From NCBI GenBank assembly GCA_910589395.1, contig CAJUTL010000001.1, forward strand, positions 62,001-126,000: a DNA stretch of 64,000 nucleotides, given 5' to 3'. Of this stretch, positions 48,111 to 56,652 are shown one piece after another. Numbering within the stretch: the stretch's first letter is position 1; every line of letters begins with the position of its first letter. The position numbers were made by a program, and so were the translations under genes. The stretch comes from an uncultured Oscillospiraceae bacterium. GTDB taxonomy: Bacteria > Bacillota_A > Clostridia > Oscillospirales > Acutalibacteraceae. The notes under the pieces are model-generated. The model saw only the letters and a program-made list of their open reading frames with translations, was not told where the DNA came from and made no database searches.

Positions 48111-49811
48111 ATGGTCAGACCGGAGCATCCAAATCCGCAGTTTTACCGGGAAGCCTGGGAAAATCTCAACGGGGAATGGGAATTTTCCTTTGATTTCGGC
48201 GCCACCGGCAGGGAGCGTGGACTTCCCACGGCCCAAAAGCTGGACAAAAAGATCCTGGTCCCCTTCTGCCCGGAAAGCAAACTATCCGGGATAGAATATA
48301 AGGATTTTATGAACTGCGTCTGGTATCGCCGGGAGTTTTCCGTGCCGGATACCTGGCGGGACGGCGGTAGAGTACTGCTTCATTTCGGCGCTGTGGACTA
48401 CAAAACCACCGTGCATCTCAACAGAGAGGAGGCCGGTACGCATACCGGCGGCTATACGCCCTTCCAATTTGATATTACCGGGCTTCTTGCCGATGGCGTC
48501 AATGTGGTCACTGTATGCGCGGAGGACGACAACCGAAGCGGCCTTCAGCCCTGCGGCAAGCAGGCGCACCGGTATTTTTCCTCCGGCTGCGATTATACGA
48601 GAACCACCGGCATCTGGCAAACCGTATGGCTGGAGCATGTTCCCGAAAATCATATCGAGCGCTTCCGCCTGATCCCCGACGTAAAAAACCGCCGGCTGCT
48701 GTTTGAAGTGTACCATACCGGGGAAGAAAACCTGCATGTGGACGTTTCCTATCAGGGAAAAGCCATGGGAAGCGCCGCGCTTTCCTCCGGTACCGGCGTG
48801 ATCCGGGGCGAGGTGGCCCTTGCCGAAGAGCATTTATGGGAGCTGGGAAACGGGCGGCTTTACGATGTGCGGCTTACTTTCGGAGAAGACCGGGTAACAA
48901 GCTATTTTGGCCTGCGGGAAGTAAAAATGGACGGCTACCGGTTCCTGCTGAACGGGAAATCGGTGTTCCAGCGGCTGGTGCTGGATCAGGGCTTTTACCC
49001 CGATGGGATCTATACCGCCCCCACAGAGGAGGCCCTTGTGAAGGATATCGAGCTTTCTCTGGCCGCCGGGTTCAATGGGGCCAGACTGCACGAAAAGGTT
49101 TTTGAGCCCCGGTTTTTGTATCACTGCGATAAAATGGGCTATCTGGTATGGGGCGAATACCCCAACTGGGGGCTGGATCATTCCCGCATGGAGGCGCTTC
49201 CCGATTATCTCAGGGGCTGGCGGGAGGCGGTAAACCGGGACTTTAACCACCCTTCCATCATCGGCTGGTGCCCCTTCAATGAAACCTGGGATTACGACAA
49301 TAAACGGCAGTGGAACCCCCTGCTTTCCTCCGTGTATGATTTGACAAAGGATCTGGATCCCACCCGTCCCTGTATCGATACCAGTGGAAATTACCATGTT
49401 GTCACCGATATTTTCGATGTGCACGATTACGACCAGAACCCCGAGACCTTCGCGAAGCGCTTTGAAAAGATTTCCGAGGGGCTCCTGGAAAACCACTGCA
49501 ACGACCGCCAGCAGTACCGTTTGGGCGAGCCCGTTTTTGTCAGCGAATACGGCGGCATCAGCCGGGCCTCCGACAAGGAGCTGGGCTGGGGCTACGGAGA
49601 ATCCCCGGAGGACGACGAAGCCTTCTACAAGCGCTACGACGGCCTGACCACCGCTCTGCTGGAGAACCCTTATATTCTGGGCTTCTGCTATACCCAGCTG
49701 TACGATATCGAACAGGAGGTAAACGGCCTTTATACTTACGACCGTCAGCCGAAATTCGATTTGGAGCGCATTCAAAGCATCAACCGGAAAAAGGCCGCTA
49801 TAGAGGACTGA
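48111..49811 (+). CDS. Glycoside hydrolase family 2 (compact beta-galactosidase-like)
   Basis: 566 residues. It has a sugar-binding jelly roll (about 10-170), an Ig-like domain (180-270) and a TIM barrel (280-560). The acid/base is Glu391 in WCPFNETWDYD and the nucleophile Glu479 in PVFVSEYGG. There is no signal peptide, so it is cytoplasmic. The N-x-K motif that marks beta-glucuronidases is not seen before YTYDRQPK, which argues against glucuronidase activity. Beta-galactosidase or an exo-glycosidase with a related specificity is more likely. AAAGGAG precedes the ATG. It is linked to the AraC gene upstream. Confidence 0.9.
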   Translation: MVRPEHPNPQFYREAWENLNGEWEFSFDFGATGRERGLPTAQKLDKKILVPFCPESKLSGIEYKDFMNCVWYRREFSVPDTWRDGGRVLLHFGAVDYKTTVHLNREEAGTHTGGYTPFQFDITGLLADGVNVVTVCAEDDNRSGLQPCGKQAHRYFSSGCDYTRTTGIWQTVWLEHVPENHIERFRLIPDVKNRRLLFEVYHTGEENLHVDVSYQGKAMGSAALSSGTGVIRGEVALAEEHLWELGNGRLYDVRLTFGEDRVTSYFGLREVKMDGYRFLLNGKSVFQRLVLDQGFYPDGIYTAPTEEALVKDIELSLAAGFNGARLHEKVFEPRFLYHCDKMGYLVWGEYPNWGLDHSRMEALPDYLRGWREAVNRDFNHPSIIGWCPFNETWDYDNKRQWNPLLSSVYDLTKDLDPTRPCIDTSGNYHVVTDIFDVHDYDQNPETFAKRFEKISEGLLENHCNDRQQYRLGEPVFVSEYGGISRASDKELGWGYGESPEDDEAFYKRYDGLTTALLENPYILGFCYTQLYDIEQEVNGLYTYDRQPKFDLERIQSINRKKAAIED

Positions 49812-49825
49812 CATATTTTTGAGTA

Positions 49826-49873
49826 AAAAAACAGAAGAACAGCGTTTTTCCAGGCTGTTCTTCTGCTTTTTTT
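49826..49873 (+). terminator. Terminator after the GH2 gene
   Basis: A perfect 12-bp stem CAGAAGAACAGC (49832-49843) with its complement (49854-49865) is followed by a run of seven T. Confidence 0.92.
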
Positions 49874-49930
49874 GGTTTCTAAGATTTCTTTCGGGAGCGA
49901 CTGCCAGAGGCCGGACCTTGGACGGCAAAA

Positions 49931-50015
49931 TGCCTTATTCAGGCAAAAAACGCCTCTTCCAAGGCGCAAAAAGCACCTTTTCAGAGCAAAAAAGCGCCTT
50001 TTCAGGCGCTTTTTT
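49931..50015 (-). terminator. Four tandem terminator-like hairpin units
   Basis: Four consecutive units of 20-22 nt (49931-49950, 49951-49972, 49973-49993, 49994-50015) each hold a small palindrome (GCCT-AGGC, GCGCCTTGG-type, degenerate, GCGCC-GGCGC) and, on the minus strand, each is followed by five or six T. They look like duplicated copies of one intrinsic terminator. The stop codon of the M15 peptidase gene (50002-50004) lies inside the first unit met by the polymerase. Confidence 0.75.
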
Positions 50016-50826
50016 GATAATTGTTTTTGAGATAGTCCCGGTATTCCTCCAGGCAGAGATCCAGGCGTTCCATTTCCTGGGCATATTCTTTTCCCACATA
50101 GCGGTAATGCCAGCTTTCGTTATCGATACCGGTAGCGCTGACCTTGCTTTTTTTGTAGCGCTGCACAAAGCCGTATTCTGCGGCGTGCTCCTCCAGCCAG
50201 CGGTAGGCCTCGGTTTCCTCGAAATCGTCGCTGACATCGTTGAAATCCACAGCCAGGCCGGTATGGTGTTCACTGTAGCCGGGGCGGTTGATGGTGCGAA
50301 GGGCGTCCTCTAGGGCGGCTTCCTCCGTCATGCCTTTCTGGGAGACCCGCTCCTGTACGGCCCGGTCCAGAATTTCCTGCTGCAGCTCCACGCTGCGGTA
50401 GCTGGAAGCGATCCAGAGAGTGACGCCGTCCTCGCTTGCCGCCGCCAGCAAAGCGCTGAGATCCTCATAAACACACTCGTCCACCTGCTCCTCTCCCGCA
50501 ATGGTTCTCGGCGTAACATGCCAGCCGTCCGGCAGAGAATTTTCGCTGTTTACCAGTACCAGAAGAGGATCGGACAGCCGGGGATCGGCCGGTTTTGGAG
50601 AAGGGGTGGGGGCGGACACGGCGGAAGAATTAACGGCAATATGAGGCTGGCCGGAAGAGGCGTTTTCCTCCTCCGGAGAAGAGACAAAGCCCGAAAGAGC
50701 GGAGGCAAACAGGGAAACCGAAGCGATCACCAGCACGCCGATCCCCAAAAGCTTTATGATTCGCAGATTGCGTTTTCGGATCTGCTCTCTTTGCATACGG
50801 GAGCGCTCCCGCTCTGCTTTATTCAT
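50002..50826 (-). CDS. M15 family D-Ala-D-Ala carboxypeptidase (VanY-like)
   Basis: 274 residues. A basic N-terminus, one membrane helix (about 25-46) and a Ser/Pro-rich linker lead to an extracytoplasmic zinc peptidase domain. S-x-H-x-x-G-x-A-x-D is present as Ser185, His187, Gly190, Ala192 and Asp194, and the second motif E-x-W-H as Glu237 and His240. It trims stem peptides of peptidoglycan. AAGGAG precedes the ATG. The final codons and stop are embedded in the terminator array. The M23 gene lies upstream in the same direction after 97 nt. Confidence 0.92.
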   Translation of the reverse strand: MNKAERERSRMQREQIRKRNLRIIKLLGIGVLVIASVSLFASALSGFVSSPEEENASSGQPHIAVNSSAVSAPTPSPKPADPRLSDPLLVLVNSENSLPDGWHVTPRTIAGEEQVDECVYEDLSALLAAASEDGVTLWIASSYRSVELQQEILDRAVQERVSQKGMTEEAALEDALRTINRPGYSEHHTGLAVDFNDVSDDFEETEAYRWLEEHAAEYGFVQRYKKSKVSATGIDNESWHYRYVGKEYAQEMERLDLCLEEYRDYLKNNYQKSA

Positions 50827-50922
50827 GAAACATTTCTCCTTTTCTCATTCCGTGCTGTTTGACTTCCTTATATCTTAAAGAGCGCCGCTGCCTGAAAAGT
50901 GTAACCGGGCTCCTTCAGGCTC

Positions 50923-51990
50923 TCAGGAAGAAGCTTCCTCCGAGGAAGGCGGAGGGGTGAAGCAATCCTCCGGAATCTTTTCCCGGCAGGCCCGCACCCG
51001 GCTCCATTCCTTGGTGGCGTCGTCCCGCCTCACCTCGCTTTGATGGCTTCGCAGCAGGTTGCACAGGGCATATACGTCCACCCAGATCTCGTTATTTCCC
51101 TCTTTTTGGGATTCGTCAAAAATCAACTGCAAACCGTAATGCAGATGACTCACATTGATATTGTTGGTATTTTCCGTGGCGCTGTAGCCGGTGCGGCCCA
51201 CGTAGCCGATCACGTCTCCCGCCATGACGGTTTGACCTACCGCCAGACCCTCGGCATAGGGGCGGTTCTGCCGGAGATGGGCATAGTAGTGATAGCGCTT
51301 TCCGTCAAAGCTGCGAATGCCCAGCCGCCAGCCGCCGTACTGGTTCCAGCCCATGGCCTCTACCACGCCGGATTCCACAGCGATCACCGGTGTGCCTACC
51401 GCCGCCATCATATCGTGGCCCAAGTGCTTTCGCTTGTAGCCATAGCTGCGGCCCGCACCGAAATCATCGTAATCGCTGTAGGGAAAGGTTTTGGCAATGG
51501 GGGAACAGCCCCGAAGACCATACCGCTTTTCCCAGCCGGTCTCCGTTTCCTCTTCATACTCGCCCACAAGACCGTCCAGTACCGCGCCGTAAGCCTCCCG
51601 GTAATAGCTGTAATACTTCATCTCGGAAGCCAGCGCGGAGATGGAGTCGCCTTCCTTTGTCCGCTCCACCAGGGCGGTAAGATCTTTCTTCTGATACCGG
51701 GAAAAATCCCCGCCGTATTTCGCGCCCAGATACGCCAGCAGCTCCACCCAGCTCACATGGGGATTTTCCGGATCGCCATAGGTGGCAAGATCCGCCTCCA
51801 AAGCGTCCTGCAAAGGGCCCTCCGGCACGGTGAAATCCACCCATTTGATATAGTCCTTCTTTTCCGTCTGGGCTGTGGCGGCAAAGGAATTCGGCAGCAG
51901 AAAAAAACCGGCGGCCAATGCCAATAGAATACAACAAAATACCAGCGCGGTCAACAGGAGCTTTTTACGAAGTCTCAGTGTCAGGAACAT
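50923..51990 (-). CDS. M23 (LytM-type) metallopeptidase-like protein
   Basis: 355 residues. A membrane anchor or signal (about 10-33) is followed by a roughly 130-residue N-terminal region and a LytM domain with HLGHDMMAAVG (H-x3-D), a GVVEAMGWNQYGG strand and HLHYGLQ (H-x-H). Metal ligands are complete, so it can be an active endopeptidase on peptidoglycan cross-bridges. The C-terminus has a Pro/Ser tail. The ATG at 51990 is favoured, and 51996 is equally in frame. It forms a cell-wall pair with the M15 gene downstream. Confidence 0.88.
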   Translation of the reverse strand: MFLTLRLRKKLLLTALVFCCILLALAAGFFLLPNSFAATAQTEKKDYIKWVDFTVPEGPLQDALEADLATYGDPENPHVSWVELLAYLGAKYGGDFSRYQKKDLTALVERTKEGDSISALASEMKYYSYYREAYGAVLDGLVGEYEEETETGWEKRYGLRGCSPIAKTFPYSDYDDFGAGRSYGYKRKHLGHDMMAAVGTPVIAVESGVVEAMGWNQYGGWRLGIRSFDGKRYHYYAHLRQNRPYAEGLAVGQTVMAGDVIGYVGRTGYSATENTNNINVSHLHYGLQLIFDESQKEGNNEIWVDVYALCNLLRSHQSEVRRDDATKEWSRVRACREKIPEDCFTPPPSSEEASS

Positions 51991-52089
51991 AGCCATACCA
52001 CCCGGGTTTCAAAATCTCTCAGGCTATGCTATGTTGAAATCGGGAGATTTTAGAACCCGCGAGAGGCTCCTGACCTCCGAAACCGGAAA

Positions 52090-53715
52090 TTATTTCAGCG
52101 CCCTTGCCGCCTCCCGCTCCGCAGTAAGGCCCCCGCGATACCGTTTCATATAGCTTTGGAAGCCGGAGACGTCCTCCGGCAGGGGCTGGGCGCAGCTTCC
52201 GGCGGCGCTTTGAAATACCTTTTGCTCCAAATAGTGCTCCAGGGTTTCGCCCGGCTCCCGGTTTTTCCGGTACATGGCAAGCAGCGCCATGCCCCAGGGG
52301 CCGCCCTCCCCAGCGGTTTCCAACACCGCCACAGGCACATTCAGCGCCCCGGCCAGAAGCCTTTGGGCCACGCCCTTTGTCTTGAACAGCCCGCCGTGTC
52401 CATACAGCTTTTCCAGCGTGACGTGTTCCTCCCGGAACAGAAGCTCCATGCCCATTTGCAGGGTAGCCATGGCGGCATAGAGCTGCGCCCGCATGAAATT
52501 GGGAAGCGTCAGGCGGCTGTCCGGGCTTCGCGCGATCAGGGGGCAGCCGTCCTCCAGGCCCGCTACCGGTTCGCCGGAGTAGCAGTTGTAGCTCAGCACG
52601 CCGCCGCAGTCCTCTTCTCCCTTCAGGGCCTGATGGTACAGCAGCTCGTAAAGCCGAGACTTGGAAGGTTTTGTGCCCGCCGCCTCTAAAAGCTGCCCGA
52701 ACAGCTTTACCCAGGCGTCCAGATCCGAGGTACAGGTGTTGCAATGCACCATGGCCACAGGCAGGCCGGAGGGCGTAGTGACCATGTCAATCTCCGGATA
52801 GACCCTGGAAAGGGCCTTTTCCAACACCACCATGGCAAAAATGGAGGTTCCCGCGGAAACATTTCCCGTGCGGACAGACACGCTGTTGGTGGCCGCCATG
52901 CCGGTACCCGCGTCCCCCTCCGGAGGACACAGGGGGATCCCCGCTTCCAGCTCCCCAGAGGGGTCCAAAAGCCCGGCGCCCTTCGGCGTCAGCACACCGG
53001 CGGGCTCTCCGGCGGAAAGCACCCTGGGCAGTACCTCGGAAAGCCGCCAGGAAACGCCCTGACCGGCAAGCAGGCTGTCAAACCGCTTGATCATTCCGGC
53101 GTGGAAGGTTTTCGTATCGCTGTCAATGGGGAACATGCCGGAGGCCTCGCCCACGCCCAGCACCCGTTCCCCGGTGAGCCTCCAGTGCACATAGCCCGCC
53201 AGGGTGGTGAGATAATGAAGCTTTTGCACATGGGGCTCTCTGTTTTTGAGCGCCCTCCAAAGGTGAGCGATGCTCCAGCGCTGAGGAACATTGAACTGAA
53301 ACAGGTCGGTAAGCTCCGCCGCCTCCCGCTCTGTCAGGGTATTCCGCCAGGTGCGGAATTCGGCCAGCTGGTTTCCTTCCGCATCGAAGGGAAGGTACCC
53401 GTGCATCATGCCGGAGACCCCCATGGCCCCGGGGCACTTCAACGCTGTGCCGTACCGTGCTTTTACCTCTTCTCTCAGGGCCCGGTACGCGGCCTGGATC
53501 CCCTCCCACACATCGTCCAAATGGTAAGTCCACACTCCGTTTTCCAAGCGGTTTTCCCAGTCGAAGGCGCCGGAGGCGATAGGGGAATGATCCGCTCCGA
53601 TGAGCACCGCCTTGATCCGGGTGGAGCCCAGCTCGATCCCCAGGGCGGTTTCCCCCTGCTCGATCCAGCTTTTTACGGTTTCCGGGCTGGTAGAATTTGT
53701 GATTTTCTCTTCCAT
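52090..53715 (-). CDS. FGGY family carbohydrate kinase
   Basis: 541 residues. The phosphate loop ALGIELGSTRIKAVLIG (about 24-40), GDAGTGMAATNSVSVRTGNVSAGTS in the second domain, and a third adenosine-motif region with ETAGEGGPWGMALLA support an FGGY kinase. Substrates of the family are pentuloses, hexuloses and glycerol. An isomerase-like barrel gene upstream (53812-54696) suggests a two-step isomerise-then-phosphorylate route. AGGAG lies 9 nt before the ATG. A terminator-like hairpin (53750-53782) stands between the two genes and could lower its expression. Confidence 0.9.
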   Translation of the reverse strand: MEEKITNSTSPETVKSWIEQGETALGIELGSTRIKAVLIGADHSPIASGAFDWENRLENGVWTYHLDDVWEGIQAAYRALREEVKARYGTALKCPGAMGVSGMMHGYLPFDAEGNQLAEFRTWRNTLTEREAAELTDLFQFNVPQRWSIAHLWRALKNREPHVQKLHYLTTLAGYVHWRLTGERVLGVGEASGMFPIDSDTKTFHAGMIKRFDSLLAGQGVSWRLSEVLPRVLSAGEPAGVLTPKGAGLLDPSGELEAGIPLCPPEGDAGTGMAATNSVSVRTGNVSAGTSIFAMVVLEKALSRVYPEIDMVTTPSGLPVAMVHCNTCTSDLDAWVKLFGQLLEAAGTKPSKSRLYELLYHQALKGEEDCGGVLSYNCYSGEPVAGLEDGCPLIARSPDSRLTLPNFMRAQLYAAMATLQMGMELLFREEHVTLEKLYGHGGLFKTKGVAQRLLAGALNVPVAVLETAGEGGPWGMALLAMYRKNREPGETLEHYLEQKVFQSAAGSCAQPLPEDVSGFQSYMKRYRGGLTAEREAARALK

Positions 53716-53749
53716 GGCACAGCTCTCCTGTTTGCGTTATAAGTAAGGA

Positions 53750-53782
53750 TAAAAGAGCGCCGCAGGTCGCAGCGCTCTTCTT
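53750..53782 (-). terminator. Intra-operon hairpin before the FGGY kinase
   Basis: AAGAGCGC/GCGCTCTT arms (53753-53760 and 53772-53779) with an 11-nt loop are followed on the minus strand by TTTTATCC, about 35 nt before the kinase start. It may be a partial terminator or attenuator. Confidence 0.6.
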
Positions 53783-53811
53783 TTCGGGCAGATCGAGCTT
53801 GCAGTTCAAAC

Positions 53812-54696
53812 TTACTGAATATTTTCCTTCAGCCAGGCGCAGTCGTCCTTGAGGCACTGATCGTGCTCATCGTAAAAGCCTTCCCGCTCTACTACCCAGA
53901 AGGCCTCAAAATCCTGCTCATCCAGGGCTTTCTTGATCTCCTTCCAGTCGATGTTGGATTCCGGCGCGCCCATTTTGCACTGTACCTGGAAACGCCCGCC
54001 GTCCTGCTTCGCGCGCTCTTCAAAGCCCTGCAGGATCTTCTGGCGCTCCTCCAGGGGCAGCTCCTTTACATGGGCAAAGGGAGATTCCTTGGGGCCGCCT
54101 TCCCCATGGCGGGATTCCGGCAGGCCGCCGGGGCCCGCTACCCGGCTGTTTTCCTTGACGTGAATGGAAATAATGCGGTTTCTGTATTTGCGGATAAAGT
54201 AGGGGGGATACATGCCGCCGTTCTGGGCCCAGCCGCAGTCCAGCTGGGAGAAGCATTTGGTGCTGTTATCCAGCAGGTGCTCCAAGAGGGATTTTCCCTC
54301 GTCAAAATAGAATTCCTGGCTGTGGTTGTGGTAGCCGATCTTAATACCGTAGGGCTCCGCCATTTCCGCCATTTTATCCAGCAGATGGGCCACTTCCACA
54401 GCCTCCGCCTTGTTGCAGAAGGGGGTGCCCGCCCAAATGACCGCCTTGCCGCCCAGAGCTGCCATTTTCCTGACGATCTCCTCAGTGGGCTCCGCATGAA
54501 CGGAAGTCACGGTAAGGCCTGTTTCCGCCAGCCATTTCTTGATGTCCTCCACATCGTTTTCCAGGTCCACAGGCAGCAGCTCCACACTTTCAAAGCCCAG
54601 CTTCCGAATGGTTCGGAATTTTTCCAACAGCGTGGGGCCAAGGCCCAGATAGCTGGCAATGCCGCCGAAGGAATAAGTACCGATGCCAACCCTCAT
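53812..54696 (-). CDS. Sugar phosphate isomerase/epimerase-like TIM-barrel protein (second)
   Basis: 294 residues of the xylose isomerase-like barrel fold. MRVGIGTYSFGGIAS at the start, KIGYHNHSQEF, SQLDCGWAQNGG, ISIHVKENS and FEAFWVVEREGF provide the expected metal and substrate residues. It likely isomerises or epimerises a sugar that the FGGY kinase then phosphorylates. The ATG at 54696 with AGGAG 9 nt upstream is preferred over 54777. It is not closely similar to the barrel protein at 5730-6542. Its promoter has a spacer resembling that of the glycyl radical enzyme. Confidence 0.85.
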   Translation of the reverse strand: MRVGIGTYSFGGIASYLGLGPTLLEKFRTIRKLGFESVELLPVDLENDVEDIKKWLAETGLTVTSVHAEPTEEIVRKMAALGGKAVIWAGTPFCNKAEAVEVAHLLDKMAEMAEPYGIKIGYHNHSQEFYFDEGKSLLEHLLDNSTKCFSQLDCGWAQNGGMYPPYFIRKYRNRIISIHVKENSRVAGPGGLPESRHGEGGPKESPFAHVKELPLEERQKILQGFEERAKQDGGRFQVQCKMGAPESNIDWKEIKKALDEQDFEAFWVVEREGFYDEHDQCLKDDCAWLKENIQ

Positions 54697-54767
54697 AAAA
54701 ATGATCTCCTGATTTTTATTTGCCCGTTTTCCGCTCAGGGAGAAAACGGCGCGATTTCTTATTTCTA

Positions 54768-54796
54768 ACGATACCATATTTTCCCGGAAGTTTCAA
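54768..54796 (-). promoter_or_regulatory. Promoter of the isomerase/FGGY kinase operon
   Basis: On the minus strand TTGAAA (54796-54791), spacer CTTCCGGGAAAATATGG (17 nt) and TATCGT (54773-54768). The spacer shares TTCC-G-AA and TGG positions with the promoters at 39287 and 46712, but similarity does not extend upstream of the -35. Confidence 0.65.
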
Positions 54797-55190
54797 GGGA
54801 AAAGGGGGTGCAGAATGAGGAATTAGTAATGAGCAATGAAGAGCAAGGCAAATAAATTGGGATTTAACGGTTATCCACTCACCTCCCGCCTGTCATCCTG
54901 AGCAGAAAGCAAGGAAACCTTGCTTTCTCGGCGAAGGATCTCGTCCTTAACCTTTTACCAAGAATTAAGGGCGAGATTCTTCGCCTGCGGCTCAGAATGA
55001 CAGTAGAGGGAACTATGTACTAAACTACAATTTGTCATCTTATCTTCCGGTCGGGTCAGAAACCAAACTTCCGCACTAAGCGGGGACACGAGTGGCCGCG
55101 GCGCCTCGCCGCAAACTATAATTTAGCGGTTACTCTGCAGCCGGGCCGGGGATCATTCTCCCGCGCCAAGCTGGGGCGCAATCATTTGCA
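54797..55190. repeat. Intergenic repeat mosaic (families C, B, E)
   Basis: Family C lies at 54814-54842, family B at 54891-55002 (with an inserted AAGCAAGGAAACCTTGCTT hairpin), and family E, inverted, at about 55044-55110 (GGTCGGGTCAG ... CACGAGTGG). No gene is visible. Confidence 0.75.
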
Positions 55191-55223
55191 GGGTATCCTT
55201 TCCTGTATCTGGAAAGGATACCC
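55191..55223. other. Perfect 13-bp hairpin of unknown role
   Basis: GGGTATCCTTTCC (55191-55203) and its exact complement (55211-55223) enclose a 7-nt loop. There is no T run, so it is not a typical terminator, and it matches none of the repeat families. From 55224 to 55409 the DNA is A/T-rich with no recognisable gene. Confidence 0.7.
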
Positions 55224-55409
55224 CCTTAAAAACGGTTTCTGGAAATTTTAGATAAACTATATTTTCAGCCTTCCTGTTTGGCTGATCTCTTTAACGACAA
55301 AATTCTTCAGAAATCGACACAATACCTATAATTTCTCTCACAAATTTCAAAGTGAATTCTCTTGAAAGAAAAAATTTTTACAAAAATCTGTTTTTCTCAA
55401 AGAATGGGG

Positions 55410-55439
55410 TTGATTTTTCTTTCCTGAATGTGTTACAAT
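55410..55439 (+). promoter_or_regulatory. Promoter of the DUF4160/DUF2442 pair
   Basis: TTGATT (55410-55415) and TACAAT (55434-55439) are 18 nt apart, about 75 nt upstream of the ATG at 55519. Confidence 0.6.
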
Positions 55440-55518
55440 TTCACTTAACAAATAGTTGCGGCTTTGCGGGTCATTAGAAAGCCGTATGACTAAAACGGTA
55501 TATTCAGGAGCTGATCTC

Positions 55519-55779
55519 ATGTCTGTTGTTTCCATGTTTTTTGGAATCGTTATTCGCATCTATCGGGGAGAGGAACACGGGCTTCCCCATTTCCATGCTT
55601 CCTATCAGAAGCATAACGCGGTATTCACCATAGAAGGTGATATCGTGGCGGGTAGCCTTCCAAAAAAACAGCTGAAATTTATCGCGGCCTGGACAGAGAT
55701 CCACAGGGAAGAGCTGATTGCGGACTGGGAACTGGCCTTGCGGGAGGAGCCCCTGTTTCCGATCGACCCACTGCGCTGA
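55519..55779 (+). CDS. DUF4160 family protein
   Basis: 86 residues. MFFGIVIRIYRGEEHGLPHFHASYQKHNAVF carries the PHFHA signature of DUF4160, followed by a helix-rich end (LKFIAAWTEIHREELIADWELA). The ATG at 55519 with AGGAG upstream is used. The DUF2442 gene follows after 52 nt, and I know the two families as frequent neighbours in bacterial genomes, sometimes suggested to be toxin-antitoxin-like. Activity unproven. Confidence 0.85.
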   Translation: MSVVSMFFGIVIRIYRGEEHGLPHFHASYQKHNAVFTIEGDIVAGSLPKKQLKFIAAWTEIHREELIADWELALREEPLFPIDPLR

Positions 55780-55831
55780 ACGGCATATTATAAGACCCGG
55801 CTTGAGCTTTCGCGGAAAGGAACACGTTTTT

Positions 55832-56080
55832 ATGGCAGATGCTCCAGTATGGATCATAAGAGAAGTAGAGCCCCATGGGGACCACACGTTACTGCTGTTT
55901 TTCGCCAATGGGGAACGACGGATATTTGACGCCCGCCCCCTGCTGGAAAAGCCGTATTACCGCAAGCTGAAAAGCCTTACTTATTTTTTGAAAGCAAAGC
56001 TTGACTACGGCACGGTGGTTTGGAACAATGATATCGATATTGCCCCGGAATATTTATACCAGCACAGCAAACCGGAGTAG
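55832..56080 (+). CDS. DUF2442 family protein
   Basis: 82 residues. The compact domain (VWIIREVEPHGDHTLLLFFANGERRIFDARPLL, then WNNDIDIAPEYLYQHS) matches DUF2442, a small fold found with DUF4160 or toxin-like partners. The ATG at 55832 follows AAAGGAAC. It is terminated by a strong hairpin. Role unknown, perhaps the binding partner of the upstream protein. Confidence 0.85.
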   Translation: MADAPVWIIREVEPHGDHTLLLFFANGERRIFDARPLLEKPYYRKLKSLTYFLKAKLDYGTVVWNNDIDIAPEYLYQHSKPE

Positions 56081-56102
56081 AAGGAACAGACAATTTCTAA
56101 TC

Positions 56103-56151
56103 AAAAAAAGAGCTGCCGCAAAAGGGTACATTTTGCGGCGGCTCTTTTTAA
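56103..56151 (+). terminator. Terminator after the DUF4160/DUF2442 pair
   Basis: A 19-bp stem (56105-56123 with 56131-56149) carries one mismatch. AAAAAGAGC and GCTCTTTTT are at its base and TTTTGCGGC lies within. It can act in both directions. Confidence 0.9.
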
Positions 56152-56652
56152 TGCCGAAGGGCAGCTAACGATAATGAGAAATGAGCAGTTAGCAATGAAG
56201 GGCAGAAGGCGAGACAATAAAGGATAGTTTGCGGCAAGGCGCCGCGGCCACTCGTGCCCCTGCTTGGTGCGGAAGTTTGGGTTCTGACCCGACTGGAAAA
56301 GATGGAAAATTATAGTTTAGCGAACTAGTCGTTAACCGTTAGTTGTTAGAGAAGGGCAAGCCTCCTCTCTTGTCATTCTGAGCCGCAGGCGAAGAATCTC
56401 GCCCTTAATTCCAGGGCAAAAGGACAAAGGACGAGATTCTTCACCGAGAAAGCAAGGCTGCCTTGCTTTCTGTTCAGTAATGACAAAAGGAAGGTGAGCG
56501 GATAACCGATAAATTGAAGTTTATCGCTCTACTTGCGGTCGGGTCAGGAACCGATTTCCCGCACCAGGCAGCTTCACGAGTGGGTGCAGCAAATTCCAAT
56601 TCATCTAACTGGTTCCTTGCCCTTAAATTCCCCATTCCTCATTGCTAATTTC
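56152..56652. repeat. Intergenic repeat mosaic (families C, E, B, E, C)
   Basis: Family C lies at 56166-56205, family E at 56224-56302, family B at 56371-56485, family E again but inverted at 56533-56592, and family C at 56617-56662. The last tract provides the TGA stop codon of uvrA. No gene is visible. Confidence 0.75.

Noticed and set aside
48111..49811. Annotation as beta-glucuronidase
   Set aside because: The N-x-K carboxylate-binding motif is not visible at its expected place near the C-terminus.
49931..50015. Possible small CRISPR-like array
   Set aside because: Units are contiguous without spacers, each is a hairpin with a T run, and there are no cas genes.
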